Source: Selenomonadales bacterium 4137-cl (GTDB lineage Bacteria > Bacillota > Negativicutes > Sporomusales > UBA7701). From it: 64,000 bases of DNA. A program made the position numbers and the translations under genes. The stretch spans positions 776,001-840,000 of the forward strand of contig JAUOZS010000001.1 in the NCBI GenBank assembly GCA_032334055.1, in the 5' to 3' direction. The first letter of the stretch is position 1; each line of letters begins with the position of its first letter. Shown here one piece after another: positions 7,706 through 17,715 of this stretch. The notes beneath the pieces are model-generated. The model saw nothing but the letters and a program-made list of their open reading frames with translations, ran no database searches and had not been told where the DNA came from.

Positions 7706-7719
7706 AGGGAGGGAATATT

Positions 7720-9315
7720 ATGAGCAAAGTCGTTTCCGTTATTCCGGCGAAACCGCTGCAAGTTATAAGAGGGCTGCCGGTGGAATCCAAAAAGCGTGTA
7801 TGCGCTTATTGCCGGGTCAGCACCGATACGGACGAGCAGCTCAGCAGCTATGAGGCGCAGGTCACCTATTACGAAGAATACATCAAAAAGCGTCCGGACT
7901 GGGAATTCGCCGGCATCTATGCCGACGAGGGCATTACCGGCACCAACACCAAAAACCGCACGGAATTCAACCGGATGATCGACGACTGCCTGACGGGAAG
8001 GATAGACCTGATAGTTACCAAATCCATTTCCCGTTTTGCCAGGAATACACTGGACTGCCTAAAATACGTTCGAATGCTTAAAGATAAGGGCGTGGCGATA
8101 TTTTTCGAAAAGGAAAACATCGATACGATGGACTCCAAAGGCGAAGTCTTGCTTACCATTTTGAGCTCACTGGCGCAGGACGAGTCCCGCTCGATCAGCG
8201 AAAACAGCCGGTGGGGGATTGTCCGGCGTTTCCAGCAGGGCAAGGTCCGCGTAAACCATAAGAAGTTCATTGGCTACGACAAGGATGAAAACGGCGAACT
8301 CGTTATCAACAAACAGGAAGCCGCTATTGTCCGGCGGATTTTCGCAGAATATCTTGCGGGCAAGGGCTGCAAGGCAATCGGCAAGGGCCTGGAGCGTGAC
8401 GGCGTTCTTACCGCGACCGGCAAAAAGGTTTGGCATGAGTCGGTCATCAAGAAGATGCTGCAAAACGAGAAATATGCCGGTGATGCTCTCCTTCAAAAGA
8501 CGATTACCGTGGATTTCCTGACCCATAAGCGCGTTATCAATAAAGGGTATGTCCCACAGTATTTTGTAGAGAATAACCACCCTGCTATCATAGCTAAAGA
8601 AACCTTTAAAGCGGTGCAGACGGAGATGGAGCGCCGAAGTGAGCTTATGGGGGGAAACAAAGGCCGCAGCCGGTATACGAACAAGTACCCTTTTTCCGGG
8701 AAGATATTCTGCAATGAATGCGGCGCGGCGTTCAGGAGAAAAAGCTGGGGCACGGGGAAGTATAAAAAATATGTCTGGATTTGCCGAACTCGCGATGAAC
8801 AAGGGCCGAAAGGCTGCAGCATACAGGCGGTGGATGAGGAAAAGCTGCAGGAAGCGTTTGTGCGGGTTGTGAATCAACTTATATCGGACAGGGATACTTT
8901 TATTGCCCGCATGACCGAGAATATCGAGAAGGTTTTTAATGAGCAAGCCAGCAAAGTTGATGTAGTGGCTGTTGACAGGCGGCTTGAGGAGCTACGGACA
9001 GAGATGGCAGCACTTGTCAAGTTGAATTTGACTACCGGGATTGATGATGAGATTTATGGCGAGGAATACAGGCGGATAGCCGGCGAGATAGAGGTTTTGC
9101 GCAGCAGAAGGGCGGGGATTATGCAGGCGGAAATGATGCGTCAGGAAATGCGCGGTCGGTTACGCGAGATAGCTATGGTTCTGCGGGATATGGACGGTGT
9201 TCGGGAATTTGACGAGGAGCTGTTCGGGATGCTGGTTGAGCGGGTAAGGGTAATAAATTTGGTACAGGTTGAGTTTGTATTGCGGTCGGGGGTTGGGGTA
9301 GTAGAAATACTTTAA
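7720..9315 (+). CDS. Large serine recombinase 2
   Basis: 531 residues from ATG 7720 with AAGGGAGGG upstream. Same architecture as its neighbour: CAYCRVSTD with the nucleophile Ser near residue 34, SISRFARNTLDC, a recombinase domain, a CNECGAAF...C zinc ribbon (~325-370), and a long C-terminal coiled coil. The two proteins are clearly paralogous but well diverged. Tandem large serine recombinases occur in some Firmicutes elements, where both may be needed or one may favour excision. This is the last gene of the element, facing the addB side. Confidence 0.93.
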   Translation: MSKVVSVIPAKPLQVIRGLPVESKKRVCAYCRVSTDTDEQLSSYEAQVTYYEEYIKKRPDWEFAGIYADEGITGTNTKNRTEFNRMIDDCLTGRIDLIVTKSISRFARNTLDCLKYVRMLKDKGVAIFFEKENIDTMDSKGEVLLTILSSLAQDESRSISENSRWGIVRRFQQGKVRVNHKKFIGYDKDENGELVINKQEAAIVRRIFAEYLAGKGCKAIGKGLERDGVLTATGKKVWHESVIKKMLQNEKYAGDALLQKTITVDFLTHKRVINKGYVPQYFVENNHPAIIAKETFKAVQTEMERRSELMGGNKGRSRYTNKYPFSGKIFCNECGAAFRRKSWGTGKYKKYVWICRTRDEQGPKGCSIQAVDEEKLQEAFVRVVNQLISDRDTFIARMTENIEKVFNEQASKVDVVAVDRRLEELRTEMAALVKLNLTTGIDDEIYGEEYRRIAGEIEVLRSRRAGIMQAEMMRQEMRGRLREIAMVLRDMDGVREFDEELFGMLVERVRVINLVQVEFVLRSGVGVVEIL

Positions 9316-9717
9316 GTAGCAGTATAGTTTGTTTTCATAGATCAAAAACAGCTTTCCGGACGGCTGTGATGTGGTGGCTAAAAAATGGTCAATGCTAGCT
9401 TTCCAGAGGGGTTATCAGCTTTTATGGGTTCATGAGTTTCAGATTACATTCAACGCCAAGCAAAATCCTTTGTTGCGCCACCTCTAACAGATTAAGGATT
9501 ATTTCTGAACCGTACGTCAAAAGAAAATGAAAATTTTGCCGTGTGTCTGCCGATAATGTGGTCTTACGTTTGGGTGGAAATTAGTCGGAAGCCTGGGTAT
9601 TCTTCCTCTGGAGGTTTTTACTTTTTAGACAAAAACCTAAGGTGCGAGGTTTTTTGTCGAGCAGGACACTAAAGCTTTGAGCGCCAATATATTGGATAAT
9701 CAAAGCGGGAGGTAACT
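9316..9717. other. Intergenic stretch at element end; probable location of attachment site
   Basis: About 400 bases without a convincing gene between the second recombinase and addB. Position argues that the right attachment site lies here, but the partner end is outside the window, so no repeat could be compared. A hairpin at 9628-9658 (GACAAAAACCT, 8-nt loop, AGGTTTTTTGTC) may terminate recombinase transcription. The addB ribosome site GGGAGG is at 9707-9712. Confidence 0.45.
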
Positions 9718-12700
9718 ATGCCGAATCTATATTGCACGCCTTTGGGCGGAACGGTGCGCGACCGATTCATCCGGTCGCTGGCGGAAGCCGTGGTTGCCGG
9801 CCGGGGCCGAGAGGAGACTTATTTACTGCCAAGCTCCTATTTGCTAAACGAGGTTAGGCAGCACATGCGGGACATGGGATTGGCTGGCTACGAGCAACCA
9901 AATCTATTATCATTTGATGAACTTGTGGACGAAATCCTGCACCTGGCAGGGGTGCGGCGGTGGTTTATGGACCGGATGACCCAGGAACTGTTGGTGAACA
10001 CGGTGCTGGCCGAGGTTAAAAGCAGTGTGGGTTTGCCGTATTTCAACTCTATCGCCGAATTTCCCGGTTATGTGAGCGCGGTGACCAGCTTGCTGGCTGA
10101 GATCAAACGGACAGGCGCATCGCCGGATGAGTTTGCCGCTGCGGCTGCAGCACGGGAATGGGCGGCTAAAGACCAAGAGGTCCATGCCATTTACTGTGCC
10201 TATCAGAATAGCCTAGCTAAGCTTGGTCTGACCGACCTTGAGGAAAAGTACTTTCTGGCAATTCAGGCGTTGGACGCGGGCCAAGCTACACTACCATACC
10301 GTCGACTTTTCATTAGTGAATTTTATATCCTGACGCCGTTGCAGGTGGAGTTGGTAAGACGGCTGAATAGGACGGTCACTTTAGAGATTGGTATGATCTA
10401 TGAAAAAAACCGCCCCGAGCTGTTCGCAGCGGTGGAGCCCACCTATTCCGAACTTGTGGGTATGGGTTTTACACCTTACTTTCCTGCCGTCAGCCGGACA
10501 TCGGCGGCTGGTCTAGATCACGCTAGGCGCTTTCTGTTTACGGCTGATTCGGCATCTGTCGCGGCCGACGGAGCGGTGGAATTTGTTAGCAGCCCCAGCC
10601 GCGAAAAGGAAATGGCGGTGATAGCCGCAAAAATCAAAAGTCTACTGCTTACTGGTGTTTACCGCCCGGAGCAGGTGGCGGTGGTCGTTCGGGATATCGG
10701 AATATACAAAGATTTCCGCAATATTTGCGGCGAATTCGGTATCCCAGTCAGTCTTCCCCGGGAGGAGCAGCTCAAGGACCAGCCGCTTGTCAGAATGTTG
10801 GCTAATGCATGCGCCGCCCGAATGACGAACGGGGCGCGCCATGCGGTCATCAACCTAATGAAGTCGCCTTTCTGTCCGGAACTCGCCGGCTTTGACGCTG
10901 ACGACCTGGAGCAGCAGGCTCTCGACCATGTTGTTCGGACATGGGATGATTGGTTTAGCCTGTTCGAGCAGCGGCCGGGCGGGGCGGAAAACTCCGCCCG
11001 CCGGGCCAGTTTTGACAGGTTGCGTAATTTGGTGGGCAGGCTGCCGAAACAGGGCACCTGCCGCCGGCTGGCGGATGCTTTCAAGGAGTTTGTCGTTGCA
11101 ATCGCTGTGTCCCAAAGGTTGGGAGAGGCTCGCCGCCTGGGTCTACTGACACAAGAGAGGCTGAAGGCGGGATTGCTGACGCTGCAAATTATCTACGACA
11201 CGCTGGATGAGATGGAACAGGGATTCGCCATGGTGGGAGAAGAGGAGAAAAAGCTGACACTGTCGGAGTTTCTTGCTTATTTTCACAAGGCATTGGCCGG
11301 AAAAACGATGATTCTGGAAAGCTATAACGCTTCCGGCGTACAGGTGGTGAGCCCGTCCGGAGTTAGGGGGACAACCTTCGGGGCGGTGTTTGTCCTCGGG
11401 TTGACCGAGGGCGAATTTCCGCTACGAGACCGGGATAATTGGCTGTATAATGAGGGCGATCGCGCTCTTTTCGGAAGCCTCGGGTTGGATTTGATGAACG
11501 CCGTTCGCCGCCGGGCGGAAGAAGACTTATACTTCGCAGTAGCGATAGCGCTAGCAGACGACTTTTTGGTGCTGAGCGGTTATGAGGACGCCGAAACAAT
11601 GCTTTCGCCTTATATGGAAGAGATCGCCCGCCTGTTTATCGCCGGTAGTGTTACTTGGCGAAAATACGGGCCAGGTGAACTGTTTTCTACCGAGTATGAC
11701 GCGCTTTATTCCGACAGGGAACTGGCCGGCAGGGCTCTCCTGGACTTTTTTACATCGGATGACTGCCGCAAGGAGGCAACCACCGCCGCCATTTATGTAC
11801 TGGCCAATATTTTGGACAGCGACTTTGAACGGCGGGCGGCGGGTGAACAACAGCGAGCTTGGAATTTTGGCGCCTACGGGGGGATACTGCAGGCACCGGC
11901 GACGGTTGCCGCCTGCCGGATGATAACGGAATTCAGCATTTCGGCGCTTGAGGATTACGCCCGTTGCCCCTTCCTATATTTCGCCAAGCGGATTCTGCGT
12001 TTGGACGACTGGGAGGAAAAAACCGAAGAAGCCGGTCATGATCTTGTCGGCACGGTTTACCATGAAGTGCTGAGCGTTTTTCTCCGCGCCCACAAGGGCG
12101 AGATTCTGCGACCGGACCGGATTGAAGACTATTTGGCCCAACTGCAGGCTGAATTGGAAGCCGTGATGGGGCAACTGACCAGAGCCAAAATCATCATCCC
12201 AGGCAAGCTATGGGATTTCCAGCGCCAGCACATCACCCGGGTCTTGCGCCGTTGGCTGGAATTCGAGATCAAGGAACAGAACGGTGACGGCCTTGCCTTT
12301 ACGCCGGCCTTTCTCGAATGGGGCTTCGGCCTTCCGGTCAAGGAGGGGATGGACGAGGCGTCGGTTACGCCGCCGCTCGTTCTTGCGATGGATAACTGCG
12401 AGGTGAAGATTGTCGGTAAAGTAGATCGTATAGACAAAGCGGGAGACTATTTGACGGTGGTGGACTATAAACGTAAATCTTGCCCTTCGTTTCGTGACTT
12501 GGCCGAGGGGCGGGATCTTCAGGTGGCCTTATACATCCTGGCGGCGGAGCGATTGTTATGTACCGAAGGCGACATGGTGGCTGGAGGAGGATATTATTCG
12601 ATTGAAGGAACCAGAAAGGAAGGGGGTATGTGGCGGGCCAAACTGGCGGAGGGCATCCGGCACCGGGCCGCCAAACGAGCCGGCAACCTGACGGAGCAGG

Positions 12701-12882
12701 AGTGGCAGGCCCTGCAGGCGGAGGTGTGCCGTAAGATATTCGGTTATGTGAAAGGTATTCGGGCCGGAAAATTTCCTGCGGCACCGTCAGGTGATTGCCC
12801 GCCTTACTGCGTAGCTCGCACCATTTGCCGTTTCCAGCGGCGAAACGGCAACCACCAGGAGGGGGGTGAGGGCGATGCTTGA
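9718..12882 (+). CDS. addB: AddB-like subunit of AddAB helicase-nuclease
   Basis: 1054 residues from ATG 9718. Partner of AddA in processing double-strand DNA ends to Chi-regulated 3' tails for RecA loading. The C-terminal third holds the PD-(D/E)XK nuclease: VGKVDRID near 900 and VVDYKRK near 916. Iron-sulphur ligands are visible as ARCPFLYF (Cys ~750) and CPPYCVARTIC (~1027-1037), the split cluster typical of AddB. The N-terminus lacks a GxxGxGKT/S Walker A motif: the corresponding first strand reads YCTPLGGTVRDRF. So the ATP site that B. subtilis AddB keeps seems lost or replaced here. The stop overlaps the addA start by 8 nt. Slightly shorter than B. subtilis AddB. Confidence 0.85.
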   Translation: MPNLYCTPLGGTVRDRFIRSLAEAVVAGRGREETYLLPSSYLLNEVRQHMRDMGLAGYEQPNLLSFDELVDEILHLAGVRRWFMDRMTQELLVNTVLAEVKSSVGLPYFNSIAEFPGYVSAVTSLLAEIKRTGASPDEFAAAAAAREWAAKDQEVHAIYCAYQNSLAKLGLTDLEEKYFLAIQALDAGQATLPYRRLFISEFYILTPLQVELVRRLNRTVTLEIGMIYEKNRPELFAAVEPTYSELVGMGFTPYFPAVSRTSAAGLDHARRFLFTADSASVAADGAVEFVSSPSREKEMAVIAAKIKSLLLTGVYRPEQVAVVVRDIGIYKDFRNICGEFGIPVSLPREEQLKDQPLVRMLANACAARMTNGARHAVINLMKSPFCPELAGFDADDLEQQALDHVVRTWDDWFSLFEQRPGGAENSARRASFDRLRNLVGRLPKQGTCRRLADAFKEFVVAIAVSQRLGEARRLGLLTQERLKAGLLTLQIIYDTLDEMEQGFAMVGEEEKKLTLSEFLAYFHKALAGKTMILESYNASGVQVVSPSGVRGTTFGAVFVLGLTEGEFPLRDRDNWLYNEGDRALFGSLGLDLMNAVRRRAEEDLYFAVAIALADDFLVLSGYEDAETMLSPYMEEIARLFIAGSVTWRKYGPGELFSTEYDALYSDRELAGRALLDFFTSDDCRKEATTAAIYVLANILDSDFERRAAGEQQRAWNFGAYGGILQAPATVAACRMITEFSISALEDYARCPFLYFAKRILRLDDWEEKTEEAGHDLVGTVYHEVLSVFLRAHKGEILRPDRIEDYLAQLQAELEAVMGQLTRAKIIIPGKLWDFQRQHITRVLRRWLEFEIKEQNGDGLAFTPAFLEWGFGLPVKEGMDEASVTPPLVLAMDNCEVKIVGKVDRIDKAGDYLTVVDYKRKSCPSFRDLAEGRDLQVALYILAAERLLCTEGDMVAGGGYYSIEGTRKEGGMWRAKLAEGIRHRAAKRAGNLTEQEWQALQAEVCRKIFGYVKGIRAGKFPAAPSGDCPPYCVARTICRFQRRNGNHQEGGEGDA

Positions 12883-15800
12883 TTTTACACCTGCGCAAGT
12901 CAGGGCTATTGAAAGCCTGGGGACTAACGTCGCTGTGTCGGCCGGAGCCGGAGCCGGCAAGACTAGGGTGCTGGTGGAACGGTATCTTCATATTCTCCGC
13001 CAGGGGCGGGCCAAGTGTGACGAAATTCTCGCCGTCACCTTCACTAACAAGGCCGCCAAGGAAATGAAGGAACGTATCCGGGCCAAGGCGGTGGAACTGG
13101 CCGAAGGGGCGGCGACGGAAGAAGAGCGCCGCTTATGGCGTGAAGTGAAGGGGCAAATGGAGTATGCAGCCATTGGCACCTTCCACAGCTTCTGCGCCCG
13201 AGTGTTGCGGGATAACCCGGTTGAGGCCGCGCTGGACCCCCAGTTTAAAGTCCTGGACGAAACGGCGGCCTCATTGCTATTAGAAAAGGCAATCGATGAG
13301 ACTTTTGAAACCGGCTTGGCGGACAACGCCGAATGGCTGGGGCGGCTGCTAACCAATTACGATAAAGCGCAATTGACCTCCGTTCTGCCTGACATTTACG
13401 AGAAATTAAGCGCGCAGGGAATGCTTGCCGCCGATTTTACAGAACGGTTCACCAGACTTTACCGACAGGCTGTCGCCGAGGCAGGAAAGAACAGGGGCGA
13501 GTTGTTTGAACAATGTCAGAAACTGATTGCCTTAAAAAACGAGTTAGACAAAAAAAGCGCGAATTTTGTCCGGTTGGAGCGACTGGAACGGAATTGGGGT
13601 GAGATTGTCGCCGCCATCCAGGCGGCCGGCGGTGAGAACGAAAATGCCCTTGCAGTGTTGCATAGCTATTTGGACGGTCTTGACCGGCGCTCCAAGGGAA
13701 AGAAAATTATAGCCGCCGTAAAAGAGACGCTGTCAGCCCTTGATCGAGCTCAGGCCGATAGGCTGGCGCTGACCGTGATCCCGGATCTTTGTCGACTGTT
13801 GCTGGCTGTTCATTCGGTTATGGATAGTTATAAGCGGGAGCACCGGGTACTGACCTTCGCTGATCTAGAGTTGCGGACCGTCTATCTACTGAAAAACGTT
13901 GCCGGGGTGCGGCAAAAGTATTGCCAGAAGATTCGTCAGATCATGGTCGACGAATTTCAGGATACCAACGAGCTTCAGCGACAGATCATTTATCTGCTGG
14001 CCGGAGGCGACGCCGAGAGGCTTTATGGCAACAAGCTGTTCGTTGTCGGCGATGCCAAACAGTCCATCTACCGTTTCCGCGGCGCTGACGTCGGTGTGTT
14101 CGAACAGGTGCGGCGAGAAATCTCGGCCGGCGGTGGCGATCTTATTGAGCTCGATGTCAATTTTCGTTCGATGGATGATTTGATTGCGCTGTACAATGAA
14201 TGTTTCGGCGCTCTTATGGGTACGGCGGAGGATGAAACAGCCTTTGCGCCGTTGCGGTCGCACCGTCGCGGAAAAGGTCCGGCACCTGGGGCCGAACTGC
14301 TGGTTGTGGCCAAGGATAAAGCGGAAGACTGGCGCAGTGATCGGGAAATTGAAGCCGCCGCCATTGCCCGGCGCATCAGGGCGATGGTCGGGGAAGGTGA
14401 GCACCTGATAAACCGAGACGCCGAGCCGCGGACGGTGCAATACGGCGATATAGCCATTTTGTTCCGCACCGCCAAGGACATTGACACTTATGCCGCAGCA
14501 CTGCAGAACTATGGCATTCCTTATTATATCGTCGGCGGCCGGGGATTTTACGGCTGCCAGGAAATTGTCGATGTACTCAATCTGTTGAAGGTGATAGACA
14601 ACCATTCGCAGGAAACGGCGCTGGCCGGGGTTTTGCGTTCGCCGATGTTCCTACTGGCCGATGAGACGTTGGTGCGTTTGAAGGAGGGCGGCTACAGCCT
14701 TTGGCAGGGCCTGGAGCGACATATGGCCATTCCTGAACTGATTGAAACGGAGCGGTTAGTTGTTGCCAGAGCCTGGCAGGTTCTTAAAAAGCTATACGAC
14801 TTGCGCGGCATGATGGGGACAGCCGAACTGATACGACTGGCTTTGAAGGAAACCGGCTATTCGAATTTGGTGCTGACTCAGTTCATGGGACAGCAAAAGT
14901 ACGCCAACCTGACCAAGTTAGTCAGGTTGGCCGACGATTATGAACAACAGGGAATGTTTACGTTGGGAGATTTCTTGCGTTATGTGGATAAACTGGTTAA
15001 CGGCAATGTCCAGGAGGGTGAAGCGCAACTGGAAAGTGAAGGCGGCGACACCGTAAAGTTAATGACCATACATAAAGCCAAGGGACTGGAGTTCCCGGTT
15101 GTATTTTTGCCTGATTTGCACCGAAAATTTAAAGCTGAAATAGCTGCCGTGCTGTTTAACTCTGAACTGGGTATTGGGCTAAAAGTGCCGGACGCCGGAG
15201 GCGGGTTGACTGCGTCTTCTGTTTACCGGCGTATTGCGGCTGAGGAGAAGCGCTTGGCTCAGATGGAACTGAAGCGACTGCTTTACGTTGCCTTCACCCG
15301 CGCCAAAGACTACCTCGTATTGTCGGCCGAGGCGAATAAGGTGGTTAGCGACAAGGAGTTTAGCAAACTAAACACTTGGCTGGAATGGCTGGGATGGATA
15401 TACGGGTTCTCAGCGATTGACGATCTGCCGGAGTCACTAAATAACGGTAAAATTCAGGTAGTGGTTAGAGACACAGGAGAAGAAAAAACGCCGCGAATTA
15501 ACCGTGGCGGATGGCCCAAGAGTACCGAGGTTCAGCCCGAATGGCTAAACCGTATCGAACGCAATATCGCGCCAGTGTTCACAGATACTAACGGCAACAG
15601 AACTTTTTCCGCCAGCCATATTCTAAAATTCCGTCAGTGCCCACGGGCGTTTTATTACCTGTTTCACAGCGGATTACCAGAGGTGGCCGACTATGCCGCC
15701 AACGTCGCCGGGGACGTTCCGCCTGGCCGTCTGACCGGATCGGTGTTGCACCGCTGCTTGGAATTACTTATGCCTGGAATGCTTTGGCAAGACTGCCTTA

Positions 15801-16348
15801 GCCGCGCAACCGAGGAAATTGTGCCGCTACGCTGGCGGGGTGCCGTTATAGCTGATGCCGCACCACTGCTGGAACGTTATGTAGATAGTGCTTTTTATCG
15901 GGAGAAAGGCAGTCTGCCGTGCCGAAAAGAGTGGCAGTTCCAGTTAAATTTGCCGGGAAGCGCCGCTGGCGGATATTGGTTTACTGGCAGGATCGATTGC
16001 CTTGTTGCCTACTCCGACGGCAGCTACGGCATCATCGACTATAAAACCGACAAGGTTGATGATGCCGTAGTAGCCGCAAAAGCAGATGTCTATAAGCCAC
16101 AGATGGTGTTGTACGCTGCAGCGGTGCAGGCGGCTTTGGGCAAATCGGTAAAAGATGCGCAACTTTATTTTTTGCGCCATGAACGAGTGATGGCGATACC
16201 TGTTGATCAGGCGACAGAAGAGGCCGTGTTCAATGAAATCGGGAGAATATGCCACTATGCCCATGAATACGACAGCGAGGCTGCCTATCCATGTAACGCC
16301 GATTGGTGCCGGCGCTGCGGCTACGACTCGATTTGTTCGCATACCTAA
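12875..16348 (+). CDS. addA: AddA, helicase-nuclease subunit
   Basis: 1157 residues from ATG 12875 (AGGAGGGGGG 8 nt upstream; GTG 12866 is less likely). UvrD/RecB-type helicase with Walker A AGAGAGKT near residues 21-28, motif II VDEFQDTN near 358, a GDAKQSIYRFRGAD block near 391, and helicase VI-type LYVAFTRAKDYL near 805. The C-terminal nuclease domain contains GIIDYKTDK near 1052, with DCLVAY preceding. This is the motor and 3'-strand nuclease of AddAB. Length and motif order match the family. Operon with addB, translationally coupled by overlap. Confidence 0.95.
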   Translation: MLDFTPAQVRAIESLGTNVAVSAGAGAGKTRVLVERYLHILRQGRAKCDEILAVTFTNKAAKEMKERIRAKAVELAEGAATEEERRLWREVKGQMEYAAIGTFHSFCARVLRDNPVEAALDPQFKVLDETAASLLLEKAIDETFETGLADNAEWLGRLLTNYDKAQLTSVLPDIYEKLSAQGMLAADFTERFTRLYRQAVAEAGKNRGELFEQCQKLIALKNELDKKSANFVRLERLERNWGEIVAAIQAAGGENENALAVLHSYLDGLDRRSKGKKIIAAVKETLSALDRAQADRLALTVIPDLCRLLLAVHSVMDSYKREHRVLTFADLELRTVYLLKNVAGVRQKYCQKIRQIMVDEFQDTNELQRQIIYLLAGGDAERLYGNKLFVVGDAKQSIYRFRGADVGVFEQVRREISAGGGDLIELDVNFRSMDDLIALYNECFGALMGTAEDETAFAPLRSHRRGKGPAPGAELLVVAKDKAEDWRSDREIEAAAIARRIRAMVGEGEHLINRDAEPRTVQYGDIAILFRTAKDIDTYAAALQNYGIPYYIVGGRGFYGCQEIVDVLNLLKVIDNHSQETALAGVLRSPMFLLADETLVRLKEGGYSLWQGLERHMAIPELIETERLVVARAWQVLKKLYDLRGMMGTAELIRLALKETGYSNLVLTQFMGQQKYANLTKLVRLADDYEQQGMFTLGDFLRYVDKLVNGNVQEGEAQLESEGGDTVKLMTIHKAKGLEFPVVFLPDLHRKFKAEIAAVLFNSELGIGLKVPDAGGGLTASSVYRRIAAEEKRLAQMELKRLLYVAFTRAKDYLVLSAEANKVVSDKEFSKLNTWLEWLGWIYGFSAIDDLPESLNNGKIQVVVRDTGEEKTPRINRGGWPKSTEVQPEWLNRIERNIAPVFTDTNGNRTFSASHILKFRQCPRAFYYLFHSGLPEVADYAANVAGDVPPGRLTGSVLHRCLELLMPGMLWQDCLSRATEEIVPLRWRGAVIADAAPLLERYVDSAFYREKGSLPCRKEWQFQLNLPGSAAGGYWFTGRIDCLVAYSDGSYGIIDYKTDKVDDAVVAAKADVYKPQMVLYAAAVQAALGKSVKDAQLYFLRHERVMAIPVDQATEEAVFNEIGRICHYAHEYDSEAAYPCNADWCRRCGYDSICSHT

Positions 16349-16546
16349 TTATAAAAAAAACTCCATTTTCCTTCAGGATACTTTTTTTATCGAATTTGTT
16401 TTTTGTCTTTGCCGATTCCAGGCCATGCGATGCCTTTCCGTAGCATTCACCCTCATATGCCGCCCAGAACTTACAGCCGGACCAGGACCATGCATTAAAC
16501 AGCAGTACCTATACATGAACTCTCTTCACTCTGATTTATTTATTTG

Positions 16547-16876
16547 TTACTCAGCCGTCAAAATATGGCAAAGTGATTTACTCCCCAAAGTGGCTTCATC
16601 CATGCTTGTTAGTACCTCTTTGCGGACATGCTTTGTTTTGGCTTGGGTATCACTAGAAGTAGTCGTCACTTTTACTTTGAACGGTATGGTTGCCAGAACT
16701 GTCACGTGGATGGATTGAACCACTGAGCTGTCTGTCCTTTCGCTTCGTGCCGACTGAGTAACGATGTAATCCAGTATATCCACTTCGAATTTTTGCTTAA
16801 CACTACGGCAGTAGGTTTTTCCTTGATCCTTATACTTTTTCTTGCTATTTTTCAAAATAAATTCAAGCTTATACAT
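16547..16876 (-). CDS. Hypothetical protein (109 residues)
   Basis: Minus-strand ORF with a good ribosome site (AAGGTGGAAG) just ahead of ATG 16876. The product is basic at the N-terminus (MYKLEFILKNSKKKYKDQGK) and then beta-rich with many Thr/Ser/Val (VTVLATIPFKVKVTTTSS). It has two Cys and no membrane helix. It stands alone between addA and hsp20, and an opposing plus-strand ORF is judged its shadow. Function not recognised; coding is supported by start context and non-random composition. Confidence 0.5.
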   Translation of the reverse strand: MYKLEFILKNSKKKYKDQGKTYCRSVKQKFEVDILDYIVTQSARSERTDSSVVQSIHVTVLATIPFKVKVTTTSSDTQAKTKHVRKEVLTSMDEATLGSKSLCHILTAE

Positions 16877-17075
16877 ACTTCCACCTTAATGAAAACATGA
16901 AAAACTTCACTAAAAATTATAGCATTAGGAGCTTATATGTTCAAGATGCATTTCCATAATAAGTAAAATTATCAAAAGGCCGGATCGATGCCCGCATTCT
17001 GGTAATTTAATATTGATTAAAAACCTGGCGGGTATACCATACTATGAATATTAAAGAAGAAAAGGAGGCACATTC

Positions 17076-17513
17076 ATGTTTGGGTTAGTACCGTTCCGAA
17101 ACAAAAATCTGCCGGCAAGAGACTATTTTGACCAACTTATGCACGGGTTTTTCAACGATGATTTTCCGGCACCGTTTGGAAACATGGCTAACGCTTTCCG
17201 GGTAGACCTCCGGGAAACCGAGAACGAATACATCGTCGAAGCCGATTTGCCAGGCGTAAAAAAGGGTGATATTACCCTGCGATATGAAAACCAGTACCTA
17301 ACTATTTCAGCCAAACGGGATGAGACTCAGGAAGTAAAGGACGAGAGTTATGTCCGCAGGGAGAGACGATACGGGCAATTCCAGAGGAGTATCTATATCG
17401 ATAATGTCATGGACGACAAGATCGACGCGAAATTTAATGATGGGGTACTTACAGTCACCTTGCCTAAACGGGATAAGACCCAAAGACAGCAAAGTAACAT
17501 TCAAATACATTAA
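17076..17513 (+). CDS. Hsp20/alpha-crystallin small heat-shock protein
   Basis: 145 residues from ATG 17076 with AAGGAGG upstream. The alpha-crystallin domain is clear: FRVDLRETENEYIVEADLPG at ~47-66, then VKKGDITLRYENQYLTISA, and a conserved YVRRERRYGQFQRSI strand. The family's A-x-x-x-n-G-v-L-like motif appears as AKFNDGVLTVTLPK near 118-131. ATP-independent holdase chaperone of the cytoplasm forming oligomers. Single-gene unit with its own terminator. Heat regulation is likely, but no CIRCE element was found upstream. Confidence 0.95.
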   Translation: MFGLVPFRNKNLPARDYFDQLMHGFFNDDFPAPFGNMANAFRVDLRETENEYIVEADLPGVKKGDITLRYENQYLTISAKRDETQEVKDESYVRRERRYGQFQRSIYIDNVMDDKIDAKFNDGVLTVTLPKRDKTQRQQSNIQIH

Positions 17514-17523
17514 GCCACAATGA

Positions 17524-17554
17524 ATGCTGTACCAGTTGTTGGTACAGCATTTTT
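17524..17554 (+). terminator. Intrinsic terminator after hsp20
   Basis: ATGCTGTACCA, a 5-nt loop GTTGT, then TGGTACAGCAT and a U-tract: an 11-bp perfect stem, 10 nt after the stop. Confidence 0.9.
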
Positions 17555-17715
17555 GCGAGTTTTCCCTGCTGCGGTCATAACCGCAGTGGGCAAACATCTT
17601 TACTTTAAGTGAGTGGATGCGGTAAAACAGGAATCATTTGAACCGAATAGAAACATTTATGCGAGCATAGAAAACAAACGCGCAGTACTTGTAATACTGA
17701 TGGTGAGACTTTGCG

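Noticed and set aside
8167..8946. 259-codon minus-strand frame
   Set aside because: Antisense to the second serine recombinase, no ribosome site and no motif.
16203..16718. 171-codon plus-strand frame after addA
   Set aside because: Starts inside addA in another frame and overlaps the minus-strand gene with the better start; the part outside addA shows no coding character.
16877..17075. CIRCE-type operator ahead of hsp20
   Set aside because: No TTAGCACTC-N9-GAGTGCTAA-like repeat was found; a possible TTGATT box near 17014 has no well-spaced -10.
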